The position numbers and the translations under genes were made by a program. The notes under the pieces were generated by a model. It was not told where the DNA came from. It ran no database searches and saw only the letters and a list, made by a program, of their open reading frames with translations. This document shows positions 43,051 to 53,259 of a stretch of DNA of 64,000 bases, piece after piece (the stretch's first letter is position 1; the number at the start of each line of letters is the position of its first letter). The stretch comes from Acinetobacter sp. ANC 4558 (GTDB lineage: Bacteria; Pseudomonadota; Gammaproteobacteria; Pseudomonadales; Moraxellaceae): NCBI RefSeq assembly GCF_002135375.1, contig NZ_NEGH01000006.1:135730-199729 (forward strand), in the 5' to 3' direction.

Positions 43051-43272
43051 ATGAATATTTCAAATGGCTGGATGACAGCCGCTGCCTTTAATGGTGAGCA
43101 AATACGTGTCAAAATCATCCCATTTAAACGAAAGCAAAGTACATTATCTGGTGCAGTTTGGGTTGAAGTATGTAAACAAGTTCAAATTGAGTCTGGTGAA
43201 AAATTTAGTCTTAATATAGATGGAAAATCATTTTATACGGGTTTGAATTGTTTATATAAATTAATATTTTAA
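43051..43272 (+). CDS. Small hypothetical protein
   Basis: 73 aa, soluble and basic, beta-rich in appearance ('QIRVKIIPFKRKQSTLSGAVWVEVCKQVQIESGEKFSLNIDGKSF'). No domain is recognised. A good terminator at 43290-43315 supports its being transcribed. The ribosome site is weak. Confidence 0.5.
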   Translation: MNISNGWMTAAAFNGEQIRVKIIPFKRKQSTLSGAVWVEVCKQVQIESGEKFSLNIDGKSFYTGLNCLYKLIF

Positions 43273-43289
43273 ATCGTAATTTAAACAAG

Positions 43290-43315
43290 AAAACCTCCTT
43301 TATAGGAGGTTTTTT
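43290..43315 (+). terminator. Terminator after the small ORF
   Basis: AAAACCTCC / GGAGGTTTT stem with TTTATA loop and a T run. Confidence 0.92.
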
Positions 43316-43465
43316 AATGAGCTGTATTTCGAAAAATGTTTAAAAGCATTTATTTTTTAGATCGTGATTGATGAATAAAGTATAGTGATTTTAAAACTCA
43401 AACATTTACTATTCGTTATTTATATTTTCGAGTACGATTAACTATTTAGAATAAAAGGAATTACA

Positions 43466-43822
43466 ATGCTTGCAAAAATAATGATCACATGTATTGGCTT
43501 ACTTCACATTTATATTCTGATTTTGGAAATGTTTTTATGGGATCGACCACTAGGCATGAAGGCATTTGGAAATACACTTGAAAAAGCCAAACAAACTAAA
43601 GTGTTGGCGCAAAATCAAGGGTTGTATAATGGTTTTCTTGCGGCTGGGCTTTTATGGTCACTTTTTGTTTCCGAGCCATTCTCTCTTTATTTAGGTAATT
43701 TTTTTCTGGGCTGTGTTTTGGTTGCAGGTATTTATGGAGCAATTACAGCAAGTAAAAAAATTCTTTTTATACAAGCGATTCCGGCCTTGCTTGGGCTTAT
43801 CTGTTTAAATTTAGCGATATAA
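43466..43822 (+). CDS. DUF1304 family membrane protein
   Basis: 118 aa, four hydrophobic helices. It matches the DUF1304 family: 'GLLHIYILILEMFLWDRP' at the start, then 'LAQNQGLYNGFLAAGLLWSL' and a late 'AGIYGAITASKKILFIQAIPALLGL'. The ribosome site is AAAGGA. Function unknown; single gene. Confidence 0.88.
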   Translation: MLAKIMITCIGLLHIYILILEMFLWDRPLGMKAFGNTLEKAKQTKVLAQNQGLYNGFLAAGLLWSLFVSEPFSLYLGNFFLGCVLVAGIYGAITASKKILFIQAIPALLGLICLNLAI

Positions 43823-44071
43823 CATTATTTTTTTTCAAATTATATTTTTGATTGAAAGCATGATTGAGCGTTTTCAATCAAAATAAGATTATTTATTCAG
43901 TTAAAAATAAAAAAAGGTGCTGAATGAAACCTAACGTTTTTATTGATCAATTAATTCTATAAATAAATGAAATGTAAATAAACCTTAGCAATATTTATTC
44001 GTGTTATATGACATTTATATTCTAGAATTTATTCAACGGCAGATATGTTGTTATCACCCAAGATATGGTTT

Positions 44072-44088
44072 TGCACCAATTTAGTGCT
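44072..44088. promoter_or_regulatory. NtrC-type enhancer site upstream of glnA
   Basis: TGCACCAATTTAGTGCT closely matches the NtrC dyad TGCACCA-N3-TGGTGCA. A second, weaker dyad ending in ATGGTGCA lies at about 44124-44140. Both sit 100-180 bases upstream of the sigma-54 promoter, the normal enhancer distance. Confidence 0.7.
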
Positions 44089-44234
44089 TTTGAAAAATCT
44101 TTTATAATAATTGTGCAGAAGTGTGAGTGAATATGGTGCATTTCTCTGTGTAGACAGTATAATAGTTGCAATGCAAAAGTGATATAGCTTATTTCTGATA
44201 AGAAATTCAGATTTTTAATTTAACTTTCGCATAG

Positions 44235-44251
44235 TTGGTACAGTATTTGCT
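44235..44251 (+). promoter_or_regulatory. Sigma-54 promoter of glnA
   Basis: TTGGTACAGTATTTGCT has the GG-N10-GC spacing of -24/-12 promoters (GG at 44237-44238, GC at 44249-44250). It lies about 60 bases upstream of the glnA start, downstream of NtrC-type sites, implying induction under nitrogen limitation. Confidence 0.75.
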
Positions 44252-44311
44252 TGATAATTACCAACTACTAACACGCACTTTCTAAGTGCAACAAAAAAAC
44301 ATCGGAGCAAA

Positions 44312-45727
44312 ATGAGCATGGCGAACAAGGTCCTTCAACTCATCCAAGAAAGTGGCGCAAAATGGGTCGATTTTCGCTTTACTGATACAAAGGGTAAAGA
44401 GCAGCATGTTACTTACCCAGCAGATACGATTGATGAAGATACATTTGAAGACGGTAAAATGTTTGACGGATCTTCAATTGCTGGTTGGAAAGGCATTGAA
44501 GCTTCTGACATGATTTTACGTCCAGATGCTGAAACAGGTTTCCTTGATCCATTCTTTGCTGAGCCAACAGTGGTTGTGACTTGTGATGTAATTGAGCCTT
44601 CAACAGGTCAAGGTTACGAACGCGATCCACGCTCAATTGCTCGTCGTGCTGAAGAATATTTAAAATCTACAGGGATTGGTGATACAGCATTCTTTGGTCC
44701 TGAACCAGAATTTTTCGTTTTTGATGAAGTGAAGTGGGACATTGATATGTCTGGCGCACGTCATACATTGATTGCTGAAGAAGCGGCATGGTCTACAGGT
44801 AAAGATTATGAAGCTGGTAACTCTGGACACCGTCCACGTGTGAAAGGTGGTTATTTCCCTGTACCGCCAGTAGATTCTTCTCAAGATATGCGTGCAGATA
44901 TGTGTGCGAAAATTGAAGATATCATGGGACCAGGTCGTGTAGAAGTACATCATCATGAGGTTGCATCTTGTCAGCTTGAAATTGGTGTCAGCTTTAACAC
45001 TATGGTTCGTAAAGCAGATGAAGTTCAGCAGTTTAAATATGCAGTTTGGAATGTAGCACATCAATATGCGAAGACTGCAACCTTTATGCCTAAACCAATG
45101 GTGGGTGATAATGGTTCAGGTATGCACGTTCATATTTCTATTTCTAAAGATGGAAAGAACTTGTTTGCGGGCGATGAATATGCAGGTCTTTCTGAAATGG
45201 CACTGTATTTCATTGGCGGTGTAATTAAACATGCACGCTCACTGAATGCTTTAACCAATCCATCAACAAACTCATATAAGCGTTTGGTTCCACATTTTGA
45301 AGCACCAATTATGCTTGCTTACTCAGCGCGTAACCGTTCTGCTTCAATTCGTATTCCTTATGTTTCAAGCCCTAAAGGTAAGCGTATTGAAGCGCGCTTC
45401 CCAGATCCAATGATGAACCCATATTTAGGTTTTGCAGCATTGTTAATGGCGGGTCTTGATGGAATTCAAAATAAGATCCATCCAGGTGAAGCAGCTGATA
45501 AGAATTTGTATGATCTTCCTCCTGAAGAAGAAGCAAAAATTCCAACAGTTGCACATAGTTTAGATATGGCACTTGAAGCCCTTGCTGCGGACAACGACTA
45601 CCTATTAAAAGGTGGTGTATTCACGAAAGACATGATTGATGCTTACATTGAATTGAAAACTGAAGAAGTTCGTCGTTTAAATACGACAACTCATCCAGTA
45701 GAATTTGATATGTATTATAGCCTGTAA
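44312..45727 (+). CDS. glnA: Glutamine synthetase, type I
   Basis: 471 aa, full length for GSI-beta. It makes glutamine from glutamate, ammonia and ATP as a dodecamer. '[17 protein letters not shown]' and '[11 protein letters not shown]' are catalytic blocks, and '[12 protein letters not shown]' carries metal ligands. 'NLYDLPPEE' holds the adenylylated Tyr, so activity should be controlled by GlnE. Transcription is probably sigma-54/NtrC dependent (sites upstream). The start follows GGAG at 44303-44306. Confidence 0.98.
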   Translation: MSMANKVLQLIQESGAKWVDFRFTDTKGKEQHVTYPADTIDEDTFEDGKMFDGSSIAGWKGIEASDMILRPDAETGFLDPFFAEPTVVVTCDVIEPSTGQGYERDPRSIARRAEEYLKSTGIGDTAFFGPEPEFFVFDEVKWDIDMSGARHTLIAEEAAWSTGKDYEAGNSGHRPRVKGGYFPVPPVDSSQDMRADMCAKIEDIMGPGRVEVHHHEVASCQLEIGVSFNTMVRKADEVQQFKYAVWNVAHQYAKTATFMPKPMVGDNGSGMHVHISISKDGKNLFAGDEYAGLSEMALYFIGGVIKHARSLNALTNPSTNSYKRLVPHFEAPIMLAYSARNRSASIRIPYVSSPKGKRIEARFPDPMMNPYLGFAALLMAGLDGIQNKIHPGEAADKNLYDLPPEEEAKIPTVAHSLDMALEALAADNDYLLKGGVFTKDMIDAYIELKTEEVRRLNTTTHPVEFDMYYSL

Positions 45728-45751
45728 GTTATTATTGAAATAAAAATCAAA

Positions 45752-45774
45752 AAAACCCGCTAAATACGGGTTTT
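45752..45774 (+). terminator. Terminator of glnA
   Basis: AAAACCCG / CGGGTTTT stem with CTAAATA loop and eight T, 24 bases after the stop. Confidence 0.95.
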
Positions 45775-45813
45775 TTTTGTATGATGAGGCATGAAATCAA
45801 AGATGTAGCATAG

Positions 45814-46089
45814 ATGGCACAGCGCAAGAAACATACAAGTTTTTATCCATGGATAGATGCAAAAGATCACAGTTTAGGTTTCAAAATGAATTTTTCTATG
45901 GTGACATATATTGAAGTTGGAAGAACGGTAGAAGGCTTTAAACAAGCTGAATTTGTGGGTTTAAAGAATCCTGAGCTTGCATTAGATTATGATTATCCTC
46001 AAAGTTTTTATTTAAGTACAGAAGGTATGATTTTAATTAAAACCTTACAAGGACAGTTTCAAGTGATTGCGAAAACGGATAATTGTTAA
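45814..46089 (+). CDS. Hypothetical protein upstream of ubiC
   Basis: 91 aa, soluble, with no recognised domain ('FYPWIDAKDHSLGFKMNFSMVTYIEVG'). The gap of 52 bases to ubiC on the same strand suggests co-transcription. The ribosome site is weak. Confidence 0.6.
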   Translation: MAQRKKHTSFYPWIDAKDHSLGFKMNFSMVTYIEVGRTVEGFKQAEFVGLKNPELALDYDYPQSFYLSTEGMILIKTLQGQFQVIAKTDNC

Positions 46090-46141
46090 AATATCTTAGA
46101 TCATCGAATGAATTTAATCTATTAGCTAGAGCACCGATTTT

Positions 46142-46642
46142 ATGAGAAGTAAACGAATATGGACAATGCACGATCGTCATATTTGTTCTGAATTACGAAC
46201 ATGGCTCTACGCAACAGGTTCTTTGACTCAGCAACTTACTGATTTGGCAGGTGGGCAGTTTAGGGTGCAGCCGACATATGAAAATTTTCAACGCTTAAGT
46301 TTCTTGGATGCACAGTGGATGGGGATGCCACATCAACATACCGCATGGGTGAGAGAAAGTTATTTATATGGTAGTGAAGTTTTACCTTGGGTGAAAGCAA
46401 AGAGCATTTTTCCTATTTTAAGTTTAAAAAAGAAAGCACGTATTTTTCAACATATTGGCTCCAAACCTATAGGGCATTTCCTCTTCCAGAGAACAATGCC
46501 TTCATGTGATCGTCGTATCATCTTGTTAGAAGATGGTTGGACAAGGCAGAGCTGTTATACTTGGCATGGATGTAAATTTATTGTTCAAGAAACGTTTCTT
46601 GCTGAATTTGAAGAATTTATTGCAGTACAGCATACAAAGTAA
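46142..46642 (+). CDS. ubiC: Chorismate pyruvate-lyase
   Basis: 166 aa, releasing pyruvate from chorismate to give 4-hydroxybenzoate for ubiquinone. 'WVRESYLYGSEVLPWVKAKSIFP' matches the UbiC active-site strand, and 'KPIGHFLF' with 'WTRQSCYTWHGCKFIVQETFL' its C-terminal half. It directly precedes ubiA, the next enzyme of the pathway, by 18 bases. Confidence 0.93.
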   Translation: MRSKRIWTMHDRHICSELRTWLYATGSLTQQLTDLAGGQFRVQPTYENFQRLSFLDAQWMGMPHQHTAWVRESYLYGSEVLPWVKAKSIFPILSLKKKARIFQHIGSKPIGHFLFQRTMPSCDRRIILLEDGWTRQSCYTWHGCKFIVQETFLAEFEEFIAVQHTK

Positions 46643-46660
46643 TCGAGTTAGGAATAAGGC

Positions 46661-47539
46661 ATGGCAACCGCATATCAAATTACTTGGCGTCAACGTTTAA
46701 AAGCTTATATTTATTTGTGCCGCTTTGATAAACCCATTGGCACAGAATTGGTTTTTTGGCCAACTATGTCAGCACTTTGGATTGCAGCAGGAGGAATTCC
46801 TGATTTAACGATATTGTTAGCCATTATTTTTGGGACAATATTTATGCGTGCAGCGGGCTGTGCCATTAATGATTTTGCAGACCGTAAAGTAGATGCTCAT
46901 GTTGAAAGAACTAAAAATCGACCGCTTGCCACAGGAATTATTTCTGCAAAAGAAGCAATATGGGTGTTTATTGGTTTGGTTGCTGCCAGTGCTTGCACTT
47001 TATTTTTTTTACCGATTGCGACATTTTATTGCGCTTTAATTGGCTTAGTCCTTGCCTTTATTTATCCATTTATGAAACGCTATACGCACTTACCGCAAGT
47101 GGTATTGGGTATGGCTTTTTCATGGGGAATTCCAATGTCATTTACAGCAATGGGAAAACCACTTGATTGGACGTGTTGGCTGCTTTATTTGGGTAATTTG
47201 GCTTGGACGGTGGCATATGACACTCAATATGCCATTACAGATCGTGAATATGATTTAAAAATTGGCGTAAAGTCTACTGCGATTTTATTTGGTCAATACG
47301 ATATTCCAATTATTTCGTTATTGCAGGCAGCAAGTGTATTGCTCATCGGTACTGCTTTTTATTTGCAAGAGATGTTGATCCCATTTGGTATTATTGCACT
47401 TATTTTGGTTATCGCAGACTTTATTTATCAATGGACTAAAACTAAAGATCGAGATCCTCAGTGGTGTTTCTGGGCATTTCGACATAATCGTTGGATTGGT
47501 ATTATTTTATTTGTTGGTATTTTTATACAGTTATATTAA
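46661..47539 (+). CDS. ubiA: 4-Hydroxybenzoate octaprenyltransferase
   Basis: 292-aa inner-membrane prenyltransferase with about eight helices. It attaches the polyprenyl tail to 4-hydroxybenzoate. The first Asp-rich motif is 'NDFADRKVDAHVERTKNRPLATG' and the second 'AYDTQYAITDREYDLKIGVKST'. Operon with ubiC, ending at the terminator 47551-47572. Confidence 0.96.
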   Translation: MATAYQITWRQRLKAYIYLCRFDKPIGTELVFWPTMSALWIAAGGIPDLTILLAIIFGTIFMRAAGCAINDFADRKVDAHVERTKNRPLATGIISAKEAIWVFIGLVAASACTLFFLPIATFYCALIGLVLAFIYPFMKRYTHLPQVVLGMAFSWGIPMSFTAMGKPLDWTCWLLYLGNLAWTVAYDTQYAITDREYDLKIGVKSTAILFGQYDIPIISLLQAASVLLIGTAFYLQEMLIPFGIIALILVIADFIYQWTKTKDRDPQWCFWAFRHNRWIGIILFVGIFIQLY

Positions 47540-47550
47540 GCACTTCGATT

Positions 47551-47572
47551 AGGCTCTATATAGAGCCTTTTT
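47551..47572 (+). terminator. Terminator of ubiCA
   Basis: AGGCTCTATATAGAGCCT palindrome followed by TTTT, 11 bases after the ubiA stop. Confidence 0.9.
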
Positions 47573-47649
47573 AAATAGGATAAAGTGTTATTGAAATCTG
47601 CGATTTTATTCGTTTTAATGGCGGATTGAATTATTTTGATGCAATTTCG

Positions 47650-47859
47650 ATGAACCAAAAACCTTCACCAATGAACAAAAAGAAAATCTACTTATTAGCA
47701 GCACTTGGATTATTTATTCCTATTTTTTTAATTACAATGGCTTTTATTGCAGTAAAGAGTGATAAAAAGAATCAAGAAAAATATAAACAACAACAAGCAG
47801 AAATACTCAAACGAATAGAAGAAAAAGCACGAGATGAGCAGACTAAAGTACAGCCGTAA
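47650..47859 (+). CDS. Small membrane-anchored hypothetical protein
   Basis: 69 aa from the ATG at 47650 (a TTG at 47626 is an alternative start). A single membrane helix at about residues 11-34 ('IYLLAALGLFIPIFLITMAFIAV') is followed by a charged coiled-coil-like tail ('KKNQEKYKQQQAEILKRIEEKARDEQ'). Function unknown. Confidence 0.6.
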   Translation: MNQKPSPMNKKKIYLLAALGLFIPIFLITMAFIAVKSDKKNQEKYKQQQAEILKRIEEKARDEQTKVQP

Positions 47860-47904
47860 CGATGATGTATCTATAACATTACTATGTTGAGTATGGCTTT
47901 ATAT

Positions 47905-48831
47905 TTAGCTTGTTTCTATTGTCTGGCATTGTTCGATTAACCAGTTTAAAAAAGAGGAAACGTAGTGTGACTCATTTTTACTGGATTGAATGAAGTAATA
48001 ATTTCTTGAGGATTTATAGCTAAAGTTTGAAATTTGAATTAATAATCCATTTTTTAATTCATGTTCAACAAACATTTTAGGTAAAAGCGTTATTCCCATG
48101 TCGTGTATGGCGGCTTCAGATAGCATTGAAAATAGCTCATGGCGTTGTCCTTGATATGGATTTGGATGATGTATATTTAAATGTTGAAAAAATTCTTGCC
48201 AAATAGAAAGTCGCGTTGTTTGCTGTAAAAGAGGAAATTCCTTAAGTTGCTCGGGCTGTAGTGTATGGTTCTTATGGGTAGGATATATTTTTTTGAAAAG
48301 CGTTGGGCTACATACTACGATTAAATCTTCTTGCATTAAAAACTGCGATTTTATTCCAGACCATTGTTCAATTTGTTGTACTGTTCCTGCAAAAATTGCA
48401 GCATCAAAATTATTCTCACTAAATAGAAAAGGCTTCGTATTTGTCTCCATTTGAATATTAATATTGGGATTTTTATTTTGAAAATCGGCAATTCGTGGAA
48501 CCAACCATCGTGTTGCAAAGGTTGGTACAATGCCTAATTTAAGTGTTCCACTCGTACCTTGATGTGAAAGAATATCTAAACTACATTGCTCTAAAGCAAT
48601 TAGTAGTGGTTTAATATTTTTATAATAGTTATCACCTGCCGTTGTGAGTTCTACGCCATATTGTGTTCTCGTAAATAGGCTCACTCCTAAAAAAGACTCT
48701 AGTTGTTGAATCTGGCGAGATACAGCACTTTGTGTTAAAAATAATTCTTTTGCAGCAGTTGTATAATTACCTAACTTTGCTGCAGCTTCAAAACATAATA
48801 AGCTTTGAACAGTCGGGATACTTCTTCTCAT
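47905..48831 (-). CDS. LysR-type regulator, probably of gcdH
   Basis: 308 aa. The N-terminal winged HTH is 'NYTTAAKELFLTQSAVSRQIQQLES', followed by a type 2 periplasmic-binding-like effector domain. The first residues ('RRSIPTVQSLLCFEAAAKLGNYT') place it in the GcvA-like group. It is divergent from gcdH at 49092, the classic LysR-target arrangement, so it probably activates glutaryl-CoA dehydrogenase in response to a pathway acid (GcdR-like). The ligand is inferred only. Confidence 0.85.
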   Translation of the reverse strand: MRRSIPTVQSLLCFEAAAKLGNYTTAAKELFLTQSAVSRQIQQLESFLGVSLFTRTQYGVELTTAGDNYYKNIKPLLIALEQCSLDILSHQGTSGTLKLGIVPTFATRWLVPRIADFQNKNPNINIQMETNTKPFLFSENNFDAAIFAGTVQQIEQWSGIKSQFLMQEDLIVVCSPTLFKKIYPTHKNHTLQPEQLKEFPLLQQTTRLSIWQEFFQHLNIHHPNPYQGQRHELFSMLSEAAIHDMGITLLPKMFVEHELKNGLLIQISNFSYKSSRNYYFIQSSKNESHYVSSFLNWLIEQCQTIETS

Positions 48832-49091
48832 AACAAGGTCTGAAATTAGATTTTAAATATATTTAATAATGAGATATAAGTATGTTTCTTCGCAAGAGGA
48901 TTTATTTAAATTATTTATAAAATATCATAAGTATTTGTATTATAAATTTATATTTAAAATAATTTATAATTATTTTTATGCTTCTTTTGTTTCAGATATG
49001 CTAAAAATGCATAATGCCATGCAAATTTATCGTTTGAACATCAGATATGATCTGCCTAAGATAATATGAAAGATTAAAAAGAGATGAAGGA

Positions 49092-50315
49092 ATGAATCAA
49101 TTGGTTAATATGCAAAAAAAAGAGAAAGTTCATTTTAATTGGCAAGATCCCTTTTTACTTGAACAGCAATTGACAGAAGAAGAGCGCATGATTCGTGATA
49201 CAGCGCATGCTTATTGCCAAGGGAAATTACAACCACGTGTGTTAGAACAATTTCGTCATGAAAAAACTGATCCACGTATTTTTCGCGAAATGGGAGAGCT
49301 TGGTTTGTTAGGACCAACAATTCCTGAGCAATATGGTGGTTCAGGTTTAAACTATGTTAGTTATGGCTTAGTTGCCCGTGAAATTGAATATGTGGATTCA
49401 GGTTATCGTTCAATGGCCAGCGTACAAAGCTCATTGGTGATGGTGCCTATTAATGAATTTGGAAGTGAAGAACAAAAACAAAAGTATTTACCAAAACTTG
49501 CAACAGGTGAATATATTGGTTGCTTTGGCTTGACTGAGCCTGATCACGGTTCAGATCCTGGAAGTATGATTACACGTGCTAAAAAGGTTGATGGTGGTTA
49601 TCGTTTAACTGGCGCAAAAATGTGGATCACCAATAGCCCAATTGCAGATGTATTTGTCGTTTGGGCGAAAGAAGTTTCTAAAGAAGGGAATATCGGTGCT
49701 ATTCGCGGTTTTATTTTAGAAAAAGATTGGGAAGGGCTTTCTGCACCTGCAATTCACGGCAAGGTGGGTTTACGTGCATCTATTACAGGTGAAATTGTAA
49801 TGGATAATGTCTTTGTTCCAGAAGAAAATGCATTTCCTGAAATCAGAGGTTTACGCGGTCCTTTCACTTGCCTAGATAGTGCACGTTACGGGATTGCTTG
49901 GGGGGCAATGGGGGCTGCAGAGTTCTGTTGGCATACTGCACATCGATATACAATGGATCGTAAGCAATTCGGTCGACCATTAGCTGCCAATCAACTTATA
50001 CAAAAAAAATTAGCGGATATGCAAACTGAGATTGCACTGGGATTACAAGCTGCCTTAAGGTTTGGGCGTATGAAAGATGAGGGGATTGCTGCGGTTGAAG
50101 GGACATCTTTAATTAAACGTAATAACTGTGGCAAAGCTTTAGATATTGCACGTTTAGCACGAGATATGATGGGGGGTAATGGAATAAGTGATGAGTTTGG
50201 TGTTGCCCGTCATTTGGTTAACCTTGAGGTTGTAAATACCTATGAAGGTACACATGATGTACATGCTTTAATTTTAGGACGAGCACAAACAGGTATTGCA
50301 GCATTTGCAAATTAA
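49092..50315 (+). CDS. gcdH: Glutaryl-CoA dehydrogenase
   Basis: 407-aa FAD enzyme oxidising and decarboxylating glutaryl-CoA to crotonyl-CoA. The markers are '[24 protein letters not shown]' at the start, '[17 protein letters not shown]' (FAD/substrate loop), '[18 protein letters not shown]' and the catalytic Glu in '[17 protein letters not shown]'. The length and N-terminus match GcdH rather than other acyl-CoA dehydrogenases. It lies divergent from a LysR gene, and a glutarate-type CoA-transferase is encoded 3 kb downstream. Confidence 0.93.
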   Translation: MNQLVNMQKKEKVHFNWQDPFLLEQQLTEEERMIRDTAHAYCQGKLQPRVLEQFRHEKTDPRIFREMGELGLLGPTIPEQYGGSGLNYVSYGLVAREIEYVDSGYRSMASVQSSLVMVPINEFGSEEQKQKYLPKLATGEYIGCFGLTEPDHGSDPGSMITRAKKVDGGYRLTGAKMWITNSPIADVFVVWAKEVSKEGNIGAIRGFILEKDWEGLSAPAIHGKVGLRASITGEIVMDNVFVPEENAFPEIRGLRGPFTCLDSARYGIAWGAMGAAEFCWHTAHRYTMDRKQFGRPLAANQLIQKKLADMQTEIALGLQAALRFGRMKDEGIAAVEGTSLIKRNNCGKALDIARLARDMMGGNGISDEFGVARHLVNLEVVNTYEGTHDVHALILGRAQTGIAAFAN

Positions 50316-50339
50316 ATTCATTAAAAAATCAAAAATTAA

Positions 50340-50366
50340 GGGTTACATTGATGTAGCCCTTTTTTG
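50340..50366 (+). terminator. Terminator of gcdH
   Basis: GGGTTACAT / ATGTAGCCC stem (one G-U pair) followed by six T. Confidence 0.88.
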
Positions 50367-50420
50367 TGAGGAGATAATTAAGTCTTGTAATCAAGGGATT
50401 TTAACTGATGGGCAATGATA

Positions 50421-51299
50421 TTACTCAGCAAAATTGAGATTATTTATAAAATTATTTAATACAATAGACGTCATATTTTTATTCCAAATACAATAAGTAT
50501 CTGAGCGAATTTGATTATTTTCAATTGGAATAAAGCAAAGATGTCCTTTGCCTAAAATCTGCATAGATTTAGGGACAATTGCAAAGCCTAAACCAATTTC
50601 TACACATTGGATAATGGTCAGCCAATTACGAACCTCATGGGTGAGTTTGGGGCTAAAACCTGCATTAATGCAAATAGAGGTAATTTGATCATGATAGTGT
50701 GGTGCAATTGGGCGTGGGAACAAAATAAAATTTTCATTTTGTAATTGTTTTAGATCTATTTTTTCTTGTTGTGAAAATGGATGATTTTTCGGAAGGCAAC
50801 AAACAAAATCTTCTGATAGAAAGAGCTGTTGCTCTAATTGAGGATCTTGATGATATAAATGCACAAAACCTAAGTTAATTTGCTCCAATTTAACGGCTTG
50901 AATTTGTTCTAAAGAATTCATTTCTTTTAAAATAATATTAATTTGAGGGTATTGGATTTGAAAATTTGTAATATATTGATTCAAACTACTAAATAAAGTT
51001 GAACTTGAAAATCCGACTCTAAGTTGCCCTAATATTCCTGAAGCCACTTGCTCACACATCTGCTTCATATCTTCGGCATGTTTTAAGAGCATGATCGCTT
51101 CTTGATAAAAAAGTGAACCAGCATCTGTGAGTGCAACATTTTTATTATTTCGAATAAATAAAGCAAAGCCTAGATGTTGTTCAAGCTGTTGAATACTCAG
51201 ACTTAAGGGTGGTTGTGAAATATGTAGTCGTTGAGCAGCGCGACCAAAATGAAGTTCTTCCGCAACAGTCACAAAATATTTTAATTGTCTAAGTTTCAT
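50421..51299 (-). CDS. LysR-type regulator of the acyl-CoA dehydrogenase/CoA-transferase operon
   Basis: 292 aa. The HTH is 'LHFGRAAQRLHISQPPLSLSIQQLEQHLG', which is the CatM/BenM/CbbR-like subtype ('QLKYFVTVAEELHFGRAA'). The effector domain covers about 90-290. It is divergent from the operon at 51499-55983, which it probably controls. The effector is unknown, likely a CoA-pathway intermediate or the free acid. Confidence 0.85.
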   Translation of the reverse strand: MKLRQLKYFVTVAEELHFGRAAQRLHISQPPLSLSIQQLEQHLGFALFIRNNKNVALTDAGSLFYQEAIMLLKHAEDMKQMCEQVASGILGQLRVGFSSSTLFSSLNQYITNFQIQYPQINIILKEMNSLEQIQAVKLEQINLGFVHLYHQDPQLEQQLFLSEDFVCCLPKNHPFSQQEKIDLKQLQNENFILFPRPIAPHYHDQITSICINAGFSPKLTHEVRNWLTIIQCVEIGLGFAIVPKSMQILGKGHLCFIPIENNQIRSDTYCIWNKNMTSIVLNNFINNLNFAE

Positions 51300-51498
51300 T
51301 TGAGTTGTCCTTTTTGGGATGATCTTATTTTTAAATTAATACGTGTAAAATCTGCTGATGAGTGAGTGATAAGATCACCATACGTTGATACATTTTATAA
51401 ATCAAACAGTTTAAATAATATATTTTACTTAATATTGAATGCTTTTTACTCTGAAGTGAACTAAGGAAAGATAGATCAACTTCTACATAGGAGTAAAA

Positions 51499-53244
51499 AT
51501 GGTTAATTTAAATATTATGCAAGGAATAGAGGTCAATAATATTCCTGATCGCGCAGGACAAAACTTTTTCACTGCAGATCCAGCAATCAATAATCTACTC
51601 AAAATTTATTTACCTTCAGATCTTTATACTCACTTATTACCACATTTTGAAAAATTAGGTCTTGAAGTGGGTGGTCATTTAGATCGTTTGGCATTAAGCG
51701 CTGATAAGAATCCGCCAACATTACAATATCGAAATCGTCGTGGTTTTGATGAGCAAAAAATAAATAAGCATCCAGATTATATTGAACTTGAGAAAAAAGC
51801 ATATAGCGAACTTGCATTAGCAAGCATGTCGTATAAAAAAGGTGTGTTTGGTTGGGATGATGTAATTCCACCCATGGCAAAATATGCAATGACCTATTTA
51901 TTTGTTCAAGCTGAATTTGGCTTATGTTGCCCAGTGAGCATGACTGATTCATTGACACATACGATGTGTAAATATGCATCATCTGACGTTATTGAAAAAT
52001 ATTTACCTAACCTCTTAACCTCAGATTTTGATGCACTGACCCAAGGTGCGATGTTTATTACAGAACAGGGTGCAGGTTCTGATGTATCTGCAATTACCAC
52101 CACAGCGGTCGAAAAAAATGGCGAATGGTTTTTAACGGGTGATAAATGGTTTTGCTCTAATCCAGATGCAGGTGTTGCCATGGTACTCGCACATGTAGAT
52201 GGTGCGCCAGAAGGAATGAAAGGTTTAGGTTTATTCCTTATGCCTAAGCTGCTCGATAATGGTCAGCATAATCATTATGAAATTCTTCGCTTAAAAGACA
52301 AAATGGGTACGCGGTCAATGGCGAGTGGTGAAATTTCGCTACAAGGTGCAAAAGCATATTTACTTGGTGAGATTGGTCGAGGCTTCCAGCAAATGGCAGA
52401 TATGATCAATTTATCTCGTATTTCAAATGGTGTCCGCGCGGCTGGATTAATGCGCCGTGCGGTTGGTGAGGCACTGTATATTTGTAAGCATCGTTATGCA
52501 TTTGGTAAGGCATTGCAAGAATTACCACTTCAACGTAAACAACTATTAAAAATGATGCTTCCAAGTGAACAAGCCAAAAGCATGATGCTACACACAGCAT
52601 TACTTTTGCATAAATCCAGACAGGGTGATGAACAGGCAGCATCTTGTGTGCGTATTTTAACGCCACTCATTAAATTCCGTGTTTGCCGTGATGCTCGAAA
52701 AGTAACTAGCGATGCGATGGAAGTACGTGGTGGTTGTGGTTATATCGAAGAATGGTCGGATCCAAGAATTGTTCGAGATGCACACTTGGGTTCGATTTGG
52801 GAAGGAACCAGTAATATCGTTGCTTTAGATGTGATTAGAGCGACCAAAAGAGCAAATGCATTAGAAGCCTTGGTACCTTATTTATTGTCATTATTAGATG
52901 ACACACACATTCCTCAAATTACCAAAGACACATTAACGACAAAGTTAAATCAAGTGGTCAAGTTGATTTCATATGTGACACGTGAAGATGATGAGGCGGA
53001 TACACGTAAGGCTGCAACGGCACTTTATCATGTGAGCACAGCCATTATGATGGCATGGGAATCTGTGCAAATTTCAGATCATTGGCAACGGCTAGCTTGG
53101 GCACATCAAGTCGTGAAATATAAACTTTCAAGCATTGATCCCTTACAAGCAGATTTTGATCAGAAATATGCTGAACTTGAAAATGCGTTAATTCAAGAAA
53201 AGCCAGTTTCACAACAACAAGCATTATCAATTCTTTTGGGATAG
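51499..53244 (+). CDS. Acyl-CoA dehydrogenase, large AidB/DmdC-like type
   Basis: 581 aa, longer than standard acyl-CoA dehydrogenases because of extra N- and C-terminal regions, as in AidB/DmdC relatives. The FAD and substrate loops are 'GAMFITEQGAGSDVSAITTTA' and 'WFLTGDKWFCSNPDAGVAMVLA'. 'EEWSDPRIVRDAHLGSIWEGTSNIVALDVIRA' includes the catalytic-type Glu. It is the first gene of the operon with the CoA-transferase (15-base gap). Its substrate is probably an acyl-CoA produced by that transferase, but this is not determined. Confidence 0.88.
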   Translation: MVNLNIMQGIEVNNIPDRAGQNFFTADPAINNLLKIYLPSDLYTHLLPHFEKLGLEVGGHLDRLALSADKNPPTLQYRNRRGFDEQKINKHPDYIELEKKAYSELALASMSYKKGVFGWDDVIPPMAKYAMTYLFVQAEFGLCCPVSMTDSLTHTMCKYASSDVIEKYLPNLLTSDFDALTQGAMFITEQGAGSDVSAITTTAVEKNGEWFLTGDKWFCSNPDAGVAMVLAHVDGAPEGMKGLGLFLMPKLLDNGQHNHYEILRLKDKMGTRSMASGEISLQGAKAYLLGEIGRGFQQMADMINLSRISNGVRAAGLMRRAVGEALYICKHRYAFGKALQELPLQRKQLLKMMLPSEQAKSMMLHTALLLHKSRQGDEQAASCVRILTPLIKFRVCRDARKVTSDAMEVRGGCGYIEEWSDPRIVRDAHLGSIWEGTSNIVALDVIRATKRANALEALVPYLLSLLDDTHIPQITKDTLTTKLNQVVKLISYVTREDDEADTRKAATALYHVSTAIMMAWESVQISDHWQRLAWAHQVVKYKLSSIDPLQADFDQKYAELENALIQEKPVSQQQALSILLG

Positions 53245-53259
53245 ACGGAGGCATCAAGG

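Noticed and set aside
48869..49069. 66-aa plus-strand frame between LysR and gcdH
   Set aside because: It is AT-rich with Lys/Tyr/Ile-dominated composition and occupies the divergent promoter region of the LysR/gcdH pair.
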